NCBI RefSeq assembly: GCF_005080965.1
Contig: NZ_CP034867.1
Coordinates: 372,001 to 436,000, forward strand
Direction of reading: 5' to 3'
Origin: Buchnera aphidicola (Macrosiphum gaurae)
Lineage (GTDB): Bacteria; Pseudomonadota; Gammaproteobacteria; Enterobacterales; Enterobacteriaceae
DNA: 64,000 nucleotides
The translations under genes were made by a program, and so were the position numbers. Of this stretch, positions 52,294 to 63,510 are shown one piece after another. The notes beneath the pieces are model-generated. The model was not told the DNA's origin and ran no database searches. It worked only from the letters and a program-made list of their open reading frames with translations. Numbering within the stretch: position 1 is the stretch's first letter; each line of letters starts with the position of its first letter.

Positions 52294-54138
52294 TTATTTA
52301 TTTATATCTGTCTCGATCCATCCCTTTGGTTTTCGTACTTCTTTTCTTTTCATTAAATCGTCAATTTGAAATGCATCAATAGTCTCATATTTTATTAAAG
52401 CTTCTTTCATAGCATGTAATATATCAATGTTTTCATTTAAAATATTCCTAGCTCTACTATAATTAATTTCAATTAATAATTTTACTTCTTCATCAATAAT
52501 TCTCGCTGTTTCATCAGACATGTGCTTTGCTTTAGCTACTGAGCGTCCCAAAAACACTTCTCCTTCTTCTTCAGCATATAATAAAGGACCTAATTTTTCT
52601 GAAAAGCCCCATTGAGTGACCATATTTCGCGCTAAGCTTGTAGCTATTTTAATATCATTATAAGCACCAGTAGAAACATTCTCAGCACCATAAATAATTT
52701 CTTCTGCTAAACGACCACCATATAAAGTAGATATTTGACTTTCTAATTTTTGACGACTTATGCTAAGAGTGTCTGATTCAGGTAAAAAAAATGTAACCCC
52801 CAATGCTCGCCCTCTAGGAATAATAGTTACTTTATGTGCAGGATCATGATCAGGTACCAATCTTCCAATAATAACGTGGCCAGCTTCATGATATGCTGTA
52901 GACTCTTTTTGAAAATCACTCATAACCATCGATCTTCTTTCAGAACCCATCATCATTTTATCTTTAGCTCTTTCAAATTCCAACATAGAAACTACACGAT
53001 TATCGAGTCTAGCTGCAAAAAGGGCTGCTTCATTGACTAAATTCGCTAAATCAGCACCTGAAAAACCTGGTGTACCGCGTGCAATAATCATGGGATCTAC
53101 ATCTTTAGACAAAGGAACTTTTCTCATGTGTACTTTTAAAATTTGCTCTCTTCCCCGAATATCTGGTAGTGCTACAATAACTTGACGATCAAAACGACCA
53201 GGACGCAAAAGAGCTGGATCTAAAACATCAGGTCTATTAGTTGCTGCTATTAAAATAATACCTTCGTTACCGTCAAAACCATCCATTTCCACTAACATTT
53301 GGTTAAGTGTTTGTTCTCTCTCATCATGTCCTCCACCCAATCCAGTACCTCTTTGACGTCCTACAGCATCAATCTCATCAATAAAAATTATACATGGTGC
53401 AGATTTTCTCGAATGTTCGAACATATCTCTTACTCTTGAAGCACCTACTCCGACAAACATTTCAACAAAATCAGATCCAGAAATAGTAAAAAAAGGAACT
53501 TTCGCTTCTCCAGCTATTGCTTTAGCAAGTAATGTTTTACCAGTACCAGGTGGTCCAACCATTAATATGCCCTTAGGAATTTTCCCTCCTAATTTCTGAA
53601 AACGACTAGGTTCTTTAAGATATTCTACTAATTCACTAACTTCTTCTTTTGCTTCATCACATCCCGCAACATCTGCAAAGGTAGTTTGAATTTGATCTTC
53701 TGATAGCATACGAGCTTTACTTTTTCCAAATGACATTGCACCTTTTCCACCACCCATTTGCATTTGACGCATAAAAAAAATCCAAACACCAATAAGTAAT
53801 AACATCGGAAACCAAGATATAAGAATTGAAATCAGAAGACTTGGTTCTTCAGGTGTTGCTCCAATAATTTTAACTCTTTTTGTTAAAAGATTATCTAAAA
53901 GTTTAGGATCATTAACAGGAATATACGTAGTGTATTTACTACTATCTTTTTTCGTAACACTAATCATACGTCCGTTAATATATGCTTCACGGACCTGATC
54001 CTGATTTACTTCTGATAAAAAAGTAGAATAATCAACTCTATGATTATTTATATCATTAGTATTAAAATTTTGGAAAATAGACATTAATACAACTGTGATA
54101 ACTAACCAGAAGATCAGGTTTTTAACCATGTCACTCAA
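52294..54138 (-). CDS. ftsH: FtsH, membrane AAA+ metalloprotease
   Basis: Inner-membrane ATP-dependent zinc protease for quality control. Two membrane segments (about residues 8-24 and 103-122) flank a periplasmic loop. Walker [14 protein letters not shown], Walker [35 protein letters not shown], and the zinc site HEAGH are intact. 614 aa; the tail is about 30 residues shorter than E. coli. Cotranscribed with rlmE. Confidence 0.98.
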   Translation of the reverse strand: MSDMVKNLIFWLVITVVLMSIFQNFNTNDINNHRVDYSTFLSEVNQDQVREAYINGRMISVTKKDSSKYTTYIPVNDPKLLDNLLTKRVKIIGATPEEPSLLISILISWFPMLLLIGVWIFFMRQMQMGGGKGAMSFGKSKARMLSEDQIQTTFADVAGCDEAKEEVSELVEYLKEPSRFQKLGGKIPKGILMVGPPGTGKTLLAKAIAGEAKVPFFTISGSDFVEMFVGVGASRVRDMFEHSRKSAPCIIFIDEIDAVGRQRGTGLGGGHDEREQTLNQMLVEMDGFDGNEGIILIAATNRPDVLDPALLRPGRFDRQVIVALPDIRGREQILKVHMRKVPLSKDVDPMIIARGTPGFSGADLANLVNEAALFAARLDNRVVSMLEFERAKDKMMMGSERRSMVMSDFQKESTAYHEAGHVIIGRLVPDHDPAHKVTIIPRGRALGVTFFLPESDTLSISRQKLESQISTLYGGRLAEEIIYGAENVSTGAYNDIKIATSLARNMVTQWGFSEKLGPLLYAEEEGEVFLGRSVAKAKHMSDETARIIDEEVKLLIEINYSRARNILNENIDILHAMKEALIKYETIDAFQIDDLMKRKEVRKPKGWIETDINK

Positions 54139-54194
54139 AGGAACAACCTCTCATTGAATCTATATTTTAAAAACAACACAGACTATTATAATTT

Positions 54195-54815
54195 TCATCT
54201 GGTTGCTAGAATGAATATCTCTCGAGATCTTGTTCGAGAAGTTTTAGGTTTACAAATTTTAATTTTTGTAAATAACATTTTAATTTCTTTATATAATTCA
54301 TTAAAACCTTCTCCCTGAAATGATTTCAACAAAAAAATACCATTTTTAGATAACAAGTAATTTGATATTTTTAATGCCAACTTACACAAGTCAATAATTC
54401 GCGGCATATCAATAGAAAAATTTCCCGTTATATTAGGAGCCATATCTGACATTACCAGCTGAAATGTAGTGTTTCTTACAGAACTTAGCATTAAATTTAA
54501 TGTTTTTTTATTACGAAAATCTCCTTGAAAAACATTAACACCTTCTATAGGTCTTATAGGTAATATATCACAAGCTATAACACGTCCTTTTTTACCTATT
54601 CTATTAACAGCGTATTGTGACCAACTTCCAGGAGCAGCACCCAAATCAATTACACTCATACCAGTTTTGAATAATTTATTACTTTTATCTAATTGTTCTA
54701 ATTTAAACCAAGCTCTTGAACGTATATTATTTTTTTTCGCATCCTTGACATATTGATCTTTAAAATGTTCTAATAACCAACGATTAGAACTACTTGTTTT
54801 TTTTTTGGATATCAT
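54195..54815 (-). CDS. rlmE: RlmE (FtsJ), 23S rRNA Um2552 methyltransferase
   Basis: Methylates the ribose of U2552. The AdoMet site is VIDLGAAPGSWSQY, with MSDMAPN and LLKSFQGEGF carrying the catalytic Asp and Lys. 206 aa (209 in E. coli). It lies 56 bases upstream of ftsH, the E. coli order. Confidence 0.96.
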   Translation of the reverse strand: MISKKKTSSSNRWLLEHFKDQYVKDAKKNNIRSRAWFKLEQLDKSNKLFKTGMSVIDLGAAPGSWSQYAVNRIGKKGRVIACDILPIRPIEGVNVFQGDFRNKKTLNLMLSSVRNTTFQLVMSDMAPNITGNFSIDMPRIIDLCKLALKISNYLLSKNGIFLLKSFQGEGFNELYKEIKMLFTKIKICKPKTSRTRSREIFILATR

Positions 54816-54894
54816 GTCTTCACTATTTTAAAATTAATTTTTTAATCAAAAATTTCACAAAAATTTCAATTATCTTAAGTTTTAAATTTAAAAA

Positions 54895-55374
54895 TTATAT
54901 ATAATTTATCTTTAAAATCTTATATTCAACATCACCGCCTGGTGTATGTATAATTACAGTATCATTATTATTTTTCCCAATGAGACCTCTTGCTATTGGA
55001 GAATTAATAGAAATTAAATTTTTTTTAAAATCAGATTCATCATCACCTACAATTTGATAAATAAATTTTTCGTTATTTTTTATATTTAAAATTTCAACAG
55101 TAGAACCAAAAATTACTCGACCATCATTAGATATTTTCGTGATATCTATAATTTGAGAATTAGATAACTTAGACTCAATTTCTTTAATACGTCCTTCGCA
55201 AAAACTTTGTTCTTCACGAGCAGAATGATATTCGGCATTTTCTTTCAAATCACCATGTTCTCTAGCTTCTGCTATCGCACTAATAATACGAGGACGTTGT
55301 ATGCTTTTTAATTTTTCAAGTTCTTGACGAAGTTTTTCTGCCCCTCTTACAGTCATTGGAATTAAATTAATCAT
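54895..55374 (-). CDS. greA: GreA, transcript cleavage factor
   Basis: Rescues backtracked RNA polymerase. N-terminal coiled coil (1-75), with the acidic tip [16 protein letters not shown]-terminal FKBP-like domain ([23 protein letters not shown]). 159 aa (158). It is 79 bases upstream of rlmE; yhbY, which lies here in E. coli, is absent. Confidence 0.97.
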   Translation of the reverse strand: MINLIPMTVRGAEKLRQELEKLKSIQRPRIISAIAEAREHGDLKENAEYHSAREEQSFCEGRIKEIESKLSNSQIIDITKISNDGRVIFGSTVEILNIKNNEKFIYQIVGDDESDFKKNLISINSPIARGLIGKNNNDTVIIHTPGGDVEYKILKINYI

Positions 55375-55894
55375 ATAAATACTCCACTATTTTATTGTGT
55401 AATTTTTAAAAATAATTCTTTAAAAAATAAAAAATATTTTTAAAAATTTAAAAAAATGTTAAATTATATTTTTTATTTAATCGCATTATATTTTATAGAA
55501 TTTCTCAAATATCAATATTTTTATATTATATCTCTTACTAAAAATTTTAAATTAAAGATTCCAAAAAAAGAACGTTTTCTTAATAAAATTTAATTAAATT
55601 TTATAGATAATAAAAATATAAAAAAATAAAAATGTTAAATTTATTCAACTAATTTCTTAAAAAGAGTTTTTTATTCAATCTGATGTTTTTTCAAAATATA
55701 TATTTTAATATTAAAATATATTCATCTATTTTAAAGTAAAAAATAAAATTTATCAAAATTTTAAAAATTTAGTTGCATATATTTATATATTCTTAATTAA
55801 CTTAATTAATAACATTTTTAATTAATAAAAAATGTTAATTCTTGTTCAAGATTTTAATACGACATTACATCTCTAATTAAAAGTACACTAAAAA
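55375..55894. other. Non-coding divergent spacer between greA and ibaG
   Basis: 520 bases, the longest spacer in the window. No credible reading frame or RNA gene is seen. It contains AT palindromes such as TTTTAATATTAAAA with ATATA flanks (near 55697-55725) and AACATTTTT/AAAAATGTT (near 55811-55836). Such repeats are expected by chance at this composition. It should hold the promoters of greA and of ibaG-murA and probably marks deleted genes. Confidence 0.6.
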
Positions 55895-56164
55895 ATGGAA
55901 AATCAAGATATAAAATTATTACTTTCTACAAAATTAAATCTAAAAAAAACTTATATTACAGGAGATAGAAATTTTATTAAGATAACTGCTATAGGAGACA
56001 TTTTTAAAGGTAGAACTCAAGTAAAACGACAACAAATAGTTTACACTCCTTTAATAAACATGATCAAAGAGAAACATATTCATGCTGTATCTATTACGGC
56101 TTATACGCCTGAGGAATGGGAAAAGAATGATAAGAAAAACAATTCTGATTATCTATTAAAATAA
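55895..56164 (+). CDS. ibaG: IbaG, BolA-family protein
   Basis: Small BolA-like protein linked to iron-sulfur/acid stress functions through glutaredoxin partners. 89 aa with GDRNFIKITAIGDIF..., RVKRQQ-like TQVKRQQIVYTPL, and the conserved HAVSITAYTPEEW with its histidine. It lies 35 bases upstream of murA, as in E. coli. The ribosome-binding site is weak. Confidence 0.93.
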   Translation: MENQDIKLLLSTKLNLKKTYITGDRNFIKITAIGDIFKGRTQVKRQQIVYTPLINMIKEKHIHAVSITAYTPEEWEKNDKKNNSDYLLK

Positions 56165-56199
56165 AAAATTATATTAATATAATAGAGATTGATTGATCT

Positions 56200-57450
56200 A
56201 TGGATAAACTGCACGTACAAGGAAATAAAAATTTAAATGGCAATGTTGTTATCTCAGGTTCTAAAAACGCAGCATTACCTATTTTATTTATGACTATATT
56301 AACAGAGGAAAAAGTTGAAATTAGTAATGTTCCAAATTTAACTGATATTAATATAGCACTCAAATTACTTATATATTTAGGCGTAAAAATAAAATATAAA
56401 AAAATATTATATATCGATGCAAGCTCAATAAATATTTTTTATGCTCCATATCATTTAATTAAAAAAATTAGAGCATCTATTTGGATCTTAGGTCCTCTTT
56501 TAGCACGCTTTGGCAAAGCTAAAATATTTTTACCAGGAGGATGCAAAATTGGAAGCAGACCTGTAGATTTACATTTAAATGGTTTAATACAGTTAGGAGC
56601 TAAAATTAATTTAAAAAATAATTGCATTAATGCTTCTGTGAAAGGTCGTTTACAGGGAAAATATATTTTAATGGAAAAAATTAGTGTCGGTGCTACTATT
56701 ACAATTATGAGTGCTGCTACTTTAGCTCAGGGTTCTACAGTAATTGATAATGCCGCTCGCGAACCAGAAATCGTTGACATTGCAAAGTTTTTAAATACCA
56801 TCGGAGCCAATATTATTGGTGCAGGTAGTAATAAAATATGTATTCAAGGAGTTTCAAAATTAACTGGTGGTGCACATCGAGTAATTCCAGATAGAATTGA
56901 AACAGGAACTTTTTTAGTCGGTGCAGCAGCTTCTCAAGGCCACATTATTTGTCATAAAACTGAACCTAAACACTTACAAAGTGTATTAATAAAATTAACT
57001 GAAGCTGGAGCAAAAATTAAAACAGGAAACGACTGGATTAAATTAGATATGAGAGGGAAAAGACCTAAGTCTTTGAATATTTGCACTTCTCCCTATCCGG
57101 GATTTCCAACAGATATGCAGGCTCAATTTGCTTTATTGAATACTATTTCTGATGGCATAGGTACTATAACCGAAACTATATTTGAAAATCGTTTTGTTTA
57201 TATATCTGAATTAATTAATATGGGTGCCAAAATAAAAATTAAAAATAATACCATTATATGTTATGGGATACCTAAATTAATATCTTCTAATGTTTTTTGT
57301 AGTGATTTAAGAGCATCAGCAACATTAATATTAGCAGGATGTATTGCTGTAGGTTTAACAATAGTAAATCATACTCATCATCTTATTAGAGGATATGAAT
57401 CATTTCCTAATAAATTAAATAAATTAGGAGCTGATATTAAAATTATATAA
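56200..57450 (+). CDS. murA: MurA, UDP-GlcNAc enolpyruvyl transferase
   Basis: First committed step of peptidoglycan synthesis and the target of fosfomycin. The catalytic Cys115 is in [24 protein letters not shown] lies at the N-terminus and the loop FPTDMQAQF is conserved. 416 aa (419). Retained with glmM and lpoB, which implies a functional, if reduced, wall pathway. Confidence 0.97.
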   Translation: MDKLHVQGNKNLNGNVVISGSKNAALPILFMTILTEEKVEISNVPNLTDINIALKLLIYLGVKIKYKKILYIDASSINIFYAPYHLIKKIRASIWILGPLLARFGKAKIFLPGGCKIGSRPVDLHLNGLIQLGAKINLKNNCINASVKGRLQGKYILMEKISVGATITIMSAATLAQGSTVIDNAAREPEIVDIAKFLNTIGANIIGAGSNKICIQGVSKLTGGAHRVIPDRIETGTFLVGAAASQGHIICHKTEPKHLQSVLIKLTEAGAKIKTGNDWIKLDMRGKRPKSLNICTSPYPGFPTDMQAQFALLNTISDGIGTITETIFENRFVYISELINMGAKIKIKNNTIICYGIPKLISSNVFCSDLRASATLILAGCIAVGLTIVNHTHHLIRGYESFPNKLNKLGADIKII

Positions 57451-57569
57451 TTTTAATTAATTTTTTCTGTAATATGTAACTAACTCTTATCAAAAGAAAA
57501 TTTTATAAAATTTAATTTTTTTATAAAAAAATCATAAAAATAGAAAATGTTAAAGAACCGGAGTGTTTT

Positions 57570-57896
57570 ATGTATGCAGTTTTTGTAAGCGGTGGAAAAC
57601 AATATCGAGTAATTAAAAACCAAGTGATTAGATTAGAAAAATTAAAGAATCTATTGGGGGAAACTATAGAATTTGATAAAATTCTCATGATTTCTGATAA
57701 AGATTCAATAAAAATTGGAACTCCTTTTATAACAGGTGGGGTAATAAAAGCTCATATTCAAAATCATGGTCGTCTTAAAAAGATTAAAATTATTAAATTC
57801 AATCGTCGCAAACATTATAAAAAACAACAGGGTCATCGTCAGTATTTCACTGATATAAAAATCATAGATATTAGTAATATCACAGGAGAAATTTAA
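57570..57896 (+). CDS. rplU: 50S ribosomal protein L21
   Basis: bL21. [14 protein letters not shown] at the N-terminus and [18 protein letters not shown] are the family signatures. 108 aa (103 in E. coli). CCGGAG before the ATG is the ribosome-binding region. Forms a unit with rpmA four bases on. ispB, divergent from rplU in E. coli, is missing. Confidence 0.97.
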   Translation: MYAVFVSGGKQYRVIKNQVIRLEKLKNLLGETIEFDKILMISDKDSIKIGTPFITGGVIKAHIQNHGRLKKIKIIKFNRRKHYKKQQGHRQYFTDIKIIDISNITGEI

Positions 57897-57900
57897 ATAA

Positions 57901-58155
57901 ATGGCACATAAAAAAGCTGGTGGTTCTACTAGAAATGGACGCGATTCTAACGCTCAAAGACTAGGAGTTAAATGTTTTGGCGGCCAATTAATTTCAGCAG
58001 GAAGTATAATTGTCAAACAACGTGGAACAAAATTTCATCCGGGTAAAAATGTAGGTTGTGGAAAAGATCATACAATTTTTGCTGTTGTACAAGGAAAGGT
58101 GGAATTCAAAAAAAAAGGATTAAAAAAAAGAACATACATAAATATTATTAATTAA
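57901..58155 (+). CDS. rpmA: 50S ribosomal protein L27
   Basis: bL27. 84 aa with the N-terminal [20 protein letters not shown] and [17 protein letters not shown]. Its N-terminal tail reaches the peptidyl-transferase centre. A terminator follows. Confidence 0.98.
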   Translation: MAHKKAGGSTRNGRDSNAQRLGVKCFGGQLISAGSIIVKQRGTKFHPGKNVGCGKDHTIFAVVQGKVEFKKKGLKKRTYINIIN

Positions 58156-58176
58156 ATAAGTCATTTATATATGAAA

Positions 58177-58195
58177 AACCCCTATGCCAGGGGTT
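58177..58195 (+). terminator. Terminator after rpmA
   Basis: AACCCCT and AGGGGTT pair over 7 bp around ATGCC, followed on the plus strand by CCATATTTTTTATA. A good intrinsic terminator ending rplU-rpmA; obgE, next, thus needs its own promoter or read-through. Confidence 0.85.
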
Positions 58196-58268
58196 CCATA
58201 TTTTTTATAAAATATACAAACTAATTAATTTTATTAATAAAAGCGTAAAATATTAAAATACTTGCTAA

Positions 58269-59303
<1,035 letters not shown>

Positions 59304-59306
59304 AAA

Positions 59307-59340
59307 AAGAACTCGGTCCATCAAAAAAACCAAGTTCTTT
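59307..59340. terminator. Bidirectional terminator between obgE and rpsI
   Basis: AAAGAACT-C-GGT and ACC-A-AGTTCTTT form an 11-bp stem with one mismatch. On the minus strand it is followed by TTTTTTTATT, a strong U-tract for the rplM-rpsI transcript. It probably also ends obgE. Confidence 0.85.
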
Positions 59341-59366
59341 ATAAATCAAAATCAATTATGCTCAGT

Positions 59367-59759
59367 TTAGCGTTTAGAAAATTGTGGACGCTTTCTAGCT
59401 TTTCGAAAACCAACTTTTTTACGTTCAACTTGACGTGAATCACGTGTTACAAATCCAGATTTTCTTAATTCAAAACGTAATAATTGATTGTATTTAATCA
59501 AAGCACGAGTAATACCTTGACGAATTGCACCGGCTTGACCAGAAATGCCTCCGCCTTTTACTGTAATATAAATATTAAATTTATCTGCCATATCAACTAA
59601 TTCTAATGGTTGACGAACAATCATACAAGAAGTTTCACGACCAAAATACTCATTTAAAGAACGTTTGTTCACCATAATTTCTCCATTACCAGATCTAAGA
59701 AATACTCTAGCAGAAGAGCTTTTACGACGACCAGTACCATAGTTTTGAATCTGAATCAT
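59367..59759 (-). CDS. rpsI: 30S ribosomal protein S9
   Basis: uS9, 130 aa, same as E. coli. [16 protein letters not shown] at the N-terminus and the basic tail ending RKRPQFSKR, which contacts P-site tRNA. Follows rplM by 19 bases. Confidence 0.98.
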   Translation of the reverse strand: MIQIQNYGTGRRKSSSARVFLRSGNGEIMVNKRSLNEYFGRETSCMIVRQPLELVDMADKFNIYITVKGGGISGQAGAIRQGITRALIKYNQLLRFELRKSGFVTRDSRQVERKKVGFRKARKRPQFSKR

Positions 59760-59778
59760 TTATTTTATATACCTTTTA

Positions 59779-60207
59779 TTAAATATTAAGAAATTGAGGA
59801 CATTGTGCTGCATGTCCATGATGTTCATTAGAAAAAACCTTTAATTTTTTGAACATGGAACGTCCTAAGGGACCTTTTGGAAGCATACCTTTTACTGCAA
59901 TTTCTATCACTCTTTCTGGATGACGAGAAATCATTTCTTCAAATCTAGATTGTTTTATACCACCGACGTAACCCGTATGATGATAATAAATTTTATCAGT
60001 TTTTTTATTTCCTGTGACTAATATTTTCGAAGCATTTATGACTATAATATAATCACCAGTATCAAGATGAGGTGTGTATTCAGATTTATGTTTTCCTCGA
60101 AGATAAAATGATAACACACTTGCTAATCTACCCAATATTTTATTAGTTGCATCTACATAATACCAATTTCTTTTAATATTACCTGATTTAAGTGAAAAAG
60201 TTTTCAT
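59779..60207 (-). CDS. rplM: 50S ribosomal protein L13
   Basis: uL13, 142 aa, same as E. coli. Signatures: [20 protein letters not shown] and [19 protein letters not shown]. First gene of rplM-rpsI, divergent from pheA across a 222-base AT-rich spacer that carries both promoters. Confidence 0.98.
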   Translation of the reverse strand: MKTFSLKSGNIKRNWYYVDATNKILGRLASVLSFYLRGKHKSEYTPHLDTGDYIIVINASKILVTGNKKTDKIYYHHTGYVGGIKQSRFEEMISRHPERVIEIAVKGMLPKGPLGRSMFKKLKVFSNEHHGHAAQCPQFLNI

Positions 60208-60429
60208 ATAGAACCTATTTTAAAATAATTATTTATACAGAAAATAATACTATGATTGAGATTAATAATATATAGTAAACATATTTTACTAAAAATATAT
60301 TTTATAGTATTTTTTATATTTTTTGTGAAATTGAATTAATTGTATCAATCATATTTTTTGAGAATTTTATCTAATTTGCTATATTTATTTTATATTCAGA
60401 AAAATTATATCTTTTATAGGTAATAAATT

Positions 60430-61587
60430 ATGCCTACTCAAAATTCTTTGTTAATATTTCGTGATGAAATTAACAATATCGATAAAAAAATAGTAAAATT
60501 ATTAGCAGAAAGAAAAAAATTAGTCTTTAAAATAGCTCAATCTAAAATAAAAAATAATCAAGCAATACGAGATCTGGAACGTGAGAAAAAAATGTTACAA
60601 AAATTAACAATTTTGGGCAAAAAAAATCATCTTACGTCTGATTATATAAATAGATTATTCCAGTTAATAATTGAAGAATCTGTTTCAACTCAAAAGAAGT
60701 TGTTAGAAAAATTTTGTGATAATCATAAATTAGTTCCTGCTCATTTTTCGTTTCTCGGACCTAAAGGCTCTTACTCACATATTGCTGCTTGTGAATACGC
60801 AAATCGAAATTTTCAAAAATGCATTATAAATGAATGTGCAACATTTGAGGAAGTGATTTTATCAGTTGAAAACAATGAAGCAGATTATGCGATTTTACCT
60901 ATTGAAAACACTTGTTCTGGCTTTATTCACGAAGTTTTTCATATCTTAAAAAATACTAATTTATTTATTATTGGAGAAATTAACATTTTTATCAATCATT
61001 GTTTGCTTGCTCTTGAAAAAACTGAATTAAACAAGATTACAACAGTATATAGCCATCCTCAACCCTTTCAACAATGTAGTAATTTTATTAAACAATTTCC
61101 AGAATGGAAAATTAAATATACTAAAAGTACTGCAGATGCAATGAAAAAACTTACTAAATATCATAAAACAACTAATGCAGCATTAGGAAGTGAAATAGGA
61201 AGTAAAATTTATGGTTTAAAAATTTTAACTAAAAATTTAGCAAATAAAGAAAAAAATATCACAAGATTTGTTGTATTAAATCGAAATTCAATAGAAATTT
61301 CTGAAAAAATACCAACTAAAACAACATTAATATTTAGTGTAGAACAAGAATCAGGAGCACTTGATAAAGTTTTGTTAATATTGAAAGAAAAAAAAATAAT
61401 TATGAAAAAATTAACTTCCCAAATATTATATAAGAACCCATCGGAAGAAATATTTTATATTGATATCGAAGTCAATATATCATCAGTACTAATGCAAAAT
61501 ATTCTTAAAAGAATTAAAAAAATTACTAAATTTATAAAAATTTTAGGCTGTTATCCCAATGAAAATGCATATCCAATAACACAATAA
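60430..61587 (+). CDS. pheA: PheA, chorismate mutase / prephenate dehydratase (feedback site altered)
   Basis: Bifunctional P-protein for phenylalanine synthesis, 385 aa (386 in E. coli). Chorismate mutase (1-90; DKKIVKLLAERKKL, RDLEREKKML), prephenate dehydratase (105-285; FLGPKGSYSH, PIENTCSG, TRFVVL) and ACT regulatory domain (about 299-385). In E. coli GALV (309-312) and ESRP (329-332) bind phenylalanine; here they are GALD and TSQI. Catalytic parts look intact, so the enzyme is probably desensitised, as reported for other Buchnera. No leader peptide or attenuator is evident upstream. Confidence 0.97.
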   Translation: MPTQNSLLIFRDEINNIDKKIVKLLAERKKLVFKIAQSKIKNNQAIRDLEREKKMLQKLTILGKKNHLTSDYINRLFQLIIEESVSTQKKLLEKFCDNHKLVPAHFSFLGPKGSYSHIAACEYANRNFQKCIINECATFEEVILSVENNEADYAILPIENTCSGFIHEVFHILKNTNLFIIGEINIFINHCLLALEKTELNKITTVYSHPQPFQQCSNFIKQFPEWKIKYTKSTADAMKKLTKYHKTTNAALGSEIGSKIYGLKILTKNLANKEKNITRFVVLNRNSIEISEKIPTKTTLIFSVEQESGALDKVLLILKEKKIIMKKLTSQILYKNPSEEIFYIDIEVNISSVLMQNILKRIKKITKFIKILGCYPNENAYPITQ

Positions 61588-61782
61588 AATTTTTAAAAAT
61601 GTATTATTTTTAAATGTAGAATTTATACCTTTCATATTTAAAACTAAAAAATAATTTTAAATATTTTTTTCAATTTTTTTAAAATATAAAAAATAATTAG
61701 TTGTTAACTAATAAATATTATATTTTAAAAATAATTATTATTTTTGATAATTTTTTAGGAAATGTAACGTGAGTAATAAATA

Positions 61783-63138
61783 ATGTTTGAAAATTTAACG
61801 CAACGTCTTTCAAATAGTTTAAAGAAAATTATAAATAAAGGAAGACTCACAGAAGAAAATATCCAAGACACGATAAGAGAAGTTCGAAAAGCATTATTAG
61901 AAGCAGATGTGACATTATCAGTAATCAAAAAATTTATAGAAAATGTTAAAAATAAATCAATTGGTAAACAAATAAATAAAAGTTTAACTCCTGGACAAGA
62001 ATTTATAAAAATAGTTAAACATGAATTAATTTTAGCAATGGGTGAAAAAAACAATTCTTTAAATTTATCTATTAAACCACCAGCAATTATATTAGTAGTT
62101 GGTTTACAAGGATCAGGCAAAACTACTAGTTTAGCAAAACTAGGACAATGGATTAAAAATAAATATAAGAAAAAAATATTAATCATGTCTACTGATATTT
62201 ATCGTGCAGCCGCTATTAAACAACTTCAAATATTATCTCAGCAAATCGAAGTAGATTTTTTTATATCTGGTGAAAATGAAGAACCAATAGAAATAACTGA
62301 AAAAGCAATAAAACACGCGCAATTAAAATTATATGACATTTTATTAATTGATACAGCAGGACGTTTACATATTGATACAAAAATGATGCATGAAATCCAG
62401 AAAATACAACATGTATCACAACCTATTGAAACACTATTAGTAGTAGATTCTATGATGGGCCAAGATGCTATAAATATGGCAAAAACATTCAATGAGCATC
62501 TATTAATATCTGGTATCATATTAACTAAAACAGATAGTGATTCCAGAAGCGGAATTGCTTTATCTATGAGATATATTACTGGAAAACCTATCAAGTTTAT
62601 AGGAACAGGAGAAAAAATGACATCTTTAGAAGCATTTTATCCTGAAAGAATAGTTGATAGAATTCTGGGAATGAATGATATTATATCTCTTATTGAAGAT
62701 ATTGAAGAAAAAATAGATCAATCACAACTTCAAAAATTAACAAAAAAATTAAAGAAAGGTCATGATTTTAATCTAAATGATTTTTTAACACAAATTAAAC
62801 AAATGAAAAAAATAGGAGGTTTAAATTATTTTATAGACAAATTTTCTATAAATCATCAACTATCTAATAGTATATCATTGTTAAATACAGACAAAAATAC
62901 TTTAAATAAAGCAGAAGCAATGATATGTTCTATGACACCTAAAGAAAGAAAAAAACCAATGATTATAAAAGGTTCAAGAAAACGTAGAATAGCTTTAGGT
63001 TCTGGAACAAAAATACAAGACGTAAATAAACTATTAAAAAATTTTGATGATATACGAAGAATTATGAAAAAAATTAAAACTGATGGAATAACAAAAGTGA
63101 TGCGTGGAATAAAAAACATGCTGCCTAAAAATTTTTAA
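61783..63138 (+). CDS. ffh: Ffh, signal recognition particle protein
   Basis: SRP54 GTPase for co-translational targeting of membrane proteins. N domain (1-85), G domain (GLQGSGKTTSLAKLG, DTAGRLH, TKTD), and the Met-rich M domain (about 300-451) with the 4.5S RNA-binding GSRKRRIALGSG. 451 aa (453). The 195-base spacer from pheA holds a small hairpin (ATTAGTT/AACTAAT, 61696-61712). Confidence 0.97.
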   Translation: MFENLTQRLSNSLKKIINKGRLTEENIQDTIREVRKALLEADVTLSVIKKFIENVKNKSIGKQINKSLTPGQEFIKIVKHELILAMGEKNNSLNLSIKPPAIILVVGLQGSGKTTSLAKLGQWIKNKYKKKILIMSTDIYRAAAIKQLQILSQQIEVDFFISGENEEPIEITEKAIKHAQLKLYDILLIDTAGRLHIDTKMMHEIQKIQHVSQPIETLLVVDSMMGQDAINMAKTFNEHLLISGIILTKTDSDSRSGIALSMRYITGKPIKFIGTGEKMTSLEAFYPERIVDRILGMNDIISLIEDIEEKIDQSQLQKLTKKLKKGHDFNLNDFLTQIKQMKKIGGLNYFIDKFSINHQLSNSISLLNTDKNTLNKAEAMICSMTPKERKKPMIIKGSRKRRIALGSGTKIQDVNKLLKNFDDIRRIMKKIKTDGITKVMRGIKNMLPKNF

Positions 63139-63260
63139 AAAATTATATTATAAAAATATATATTTAATGTTTTTCTTATGCTTTTTAATCACAAAATATA
63201 ATTTTTTCAATTGATTTAAAACAATCCTTTTAATCTAACAACTTTTAAGAAGAAAAAAAT

Positions 63261-63509
63261 ATGGTAAAAATTCGTTTAGCTAAATATGGGACAAAAAAAT
63301 GTCCTTTTTATAAGATAGTAGTAGCAGATAGTCGTTTTTCTAGAAACGGCCGTTTTATTGAACGTTTAGGATATTTTAATCCTATTGCTAGAGGAAAGTC
63401 TGAAGCACTAAAATTAAATTTAGAACGTATTAAATACTGGACTAATCAAGGTGCTCAAATGTCAGAAAGAACTAAAAAATTAATAAAATTACTAAATAAG
63501 AAGAGGTAA
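63261..63509 (+). CDS. rpsP: 30S ribosomal protein S16
   Basis: bS16, 82 aa, same as E. coli. [25 protein letters not shown] is nearly the E. coli sequence. AAGAAGAAAAAA precedes the ATG. First gene of rpsP-rimM-trmD-rplS, of which rimM begins right after it. Confidence 0.98.
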   Translation: MVKIRLAKYGTKKCPFYKIVVADSRFSRNGRFIERLGYFNPIARGKSEALKLNLERIKYWTNQGAQMSERTKKLIKLLNKKR

Positions 63510-63510
63510 G

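Noticed and set aside
55690..55840. AT palindromes in the greA-ibaG spacer
   Set aside because: All-A/T inverted repeats of this length arise readily in sequence this AT-rich; nothing else marks them as functional.
61755..62186. Minus-strand frame of 143 codons opposite the start of ffh
   Set aside because: Antisense shadow of the conserved ffh N and G domains; no family resemblance.
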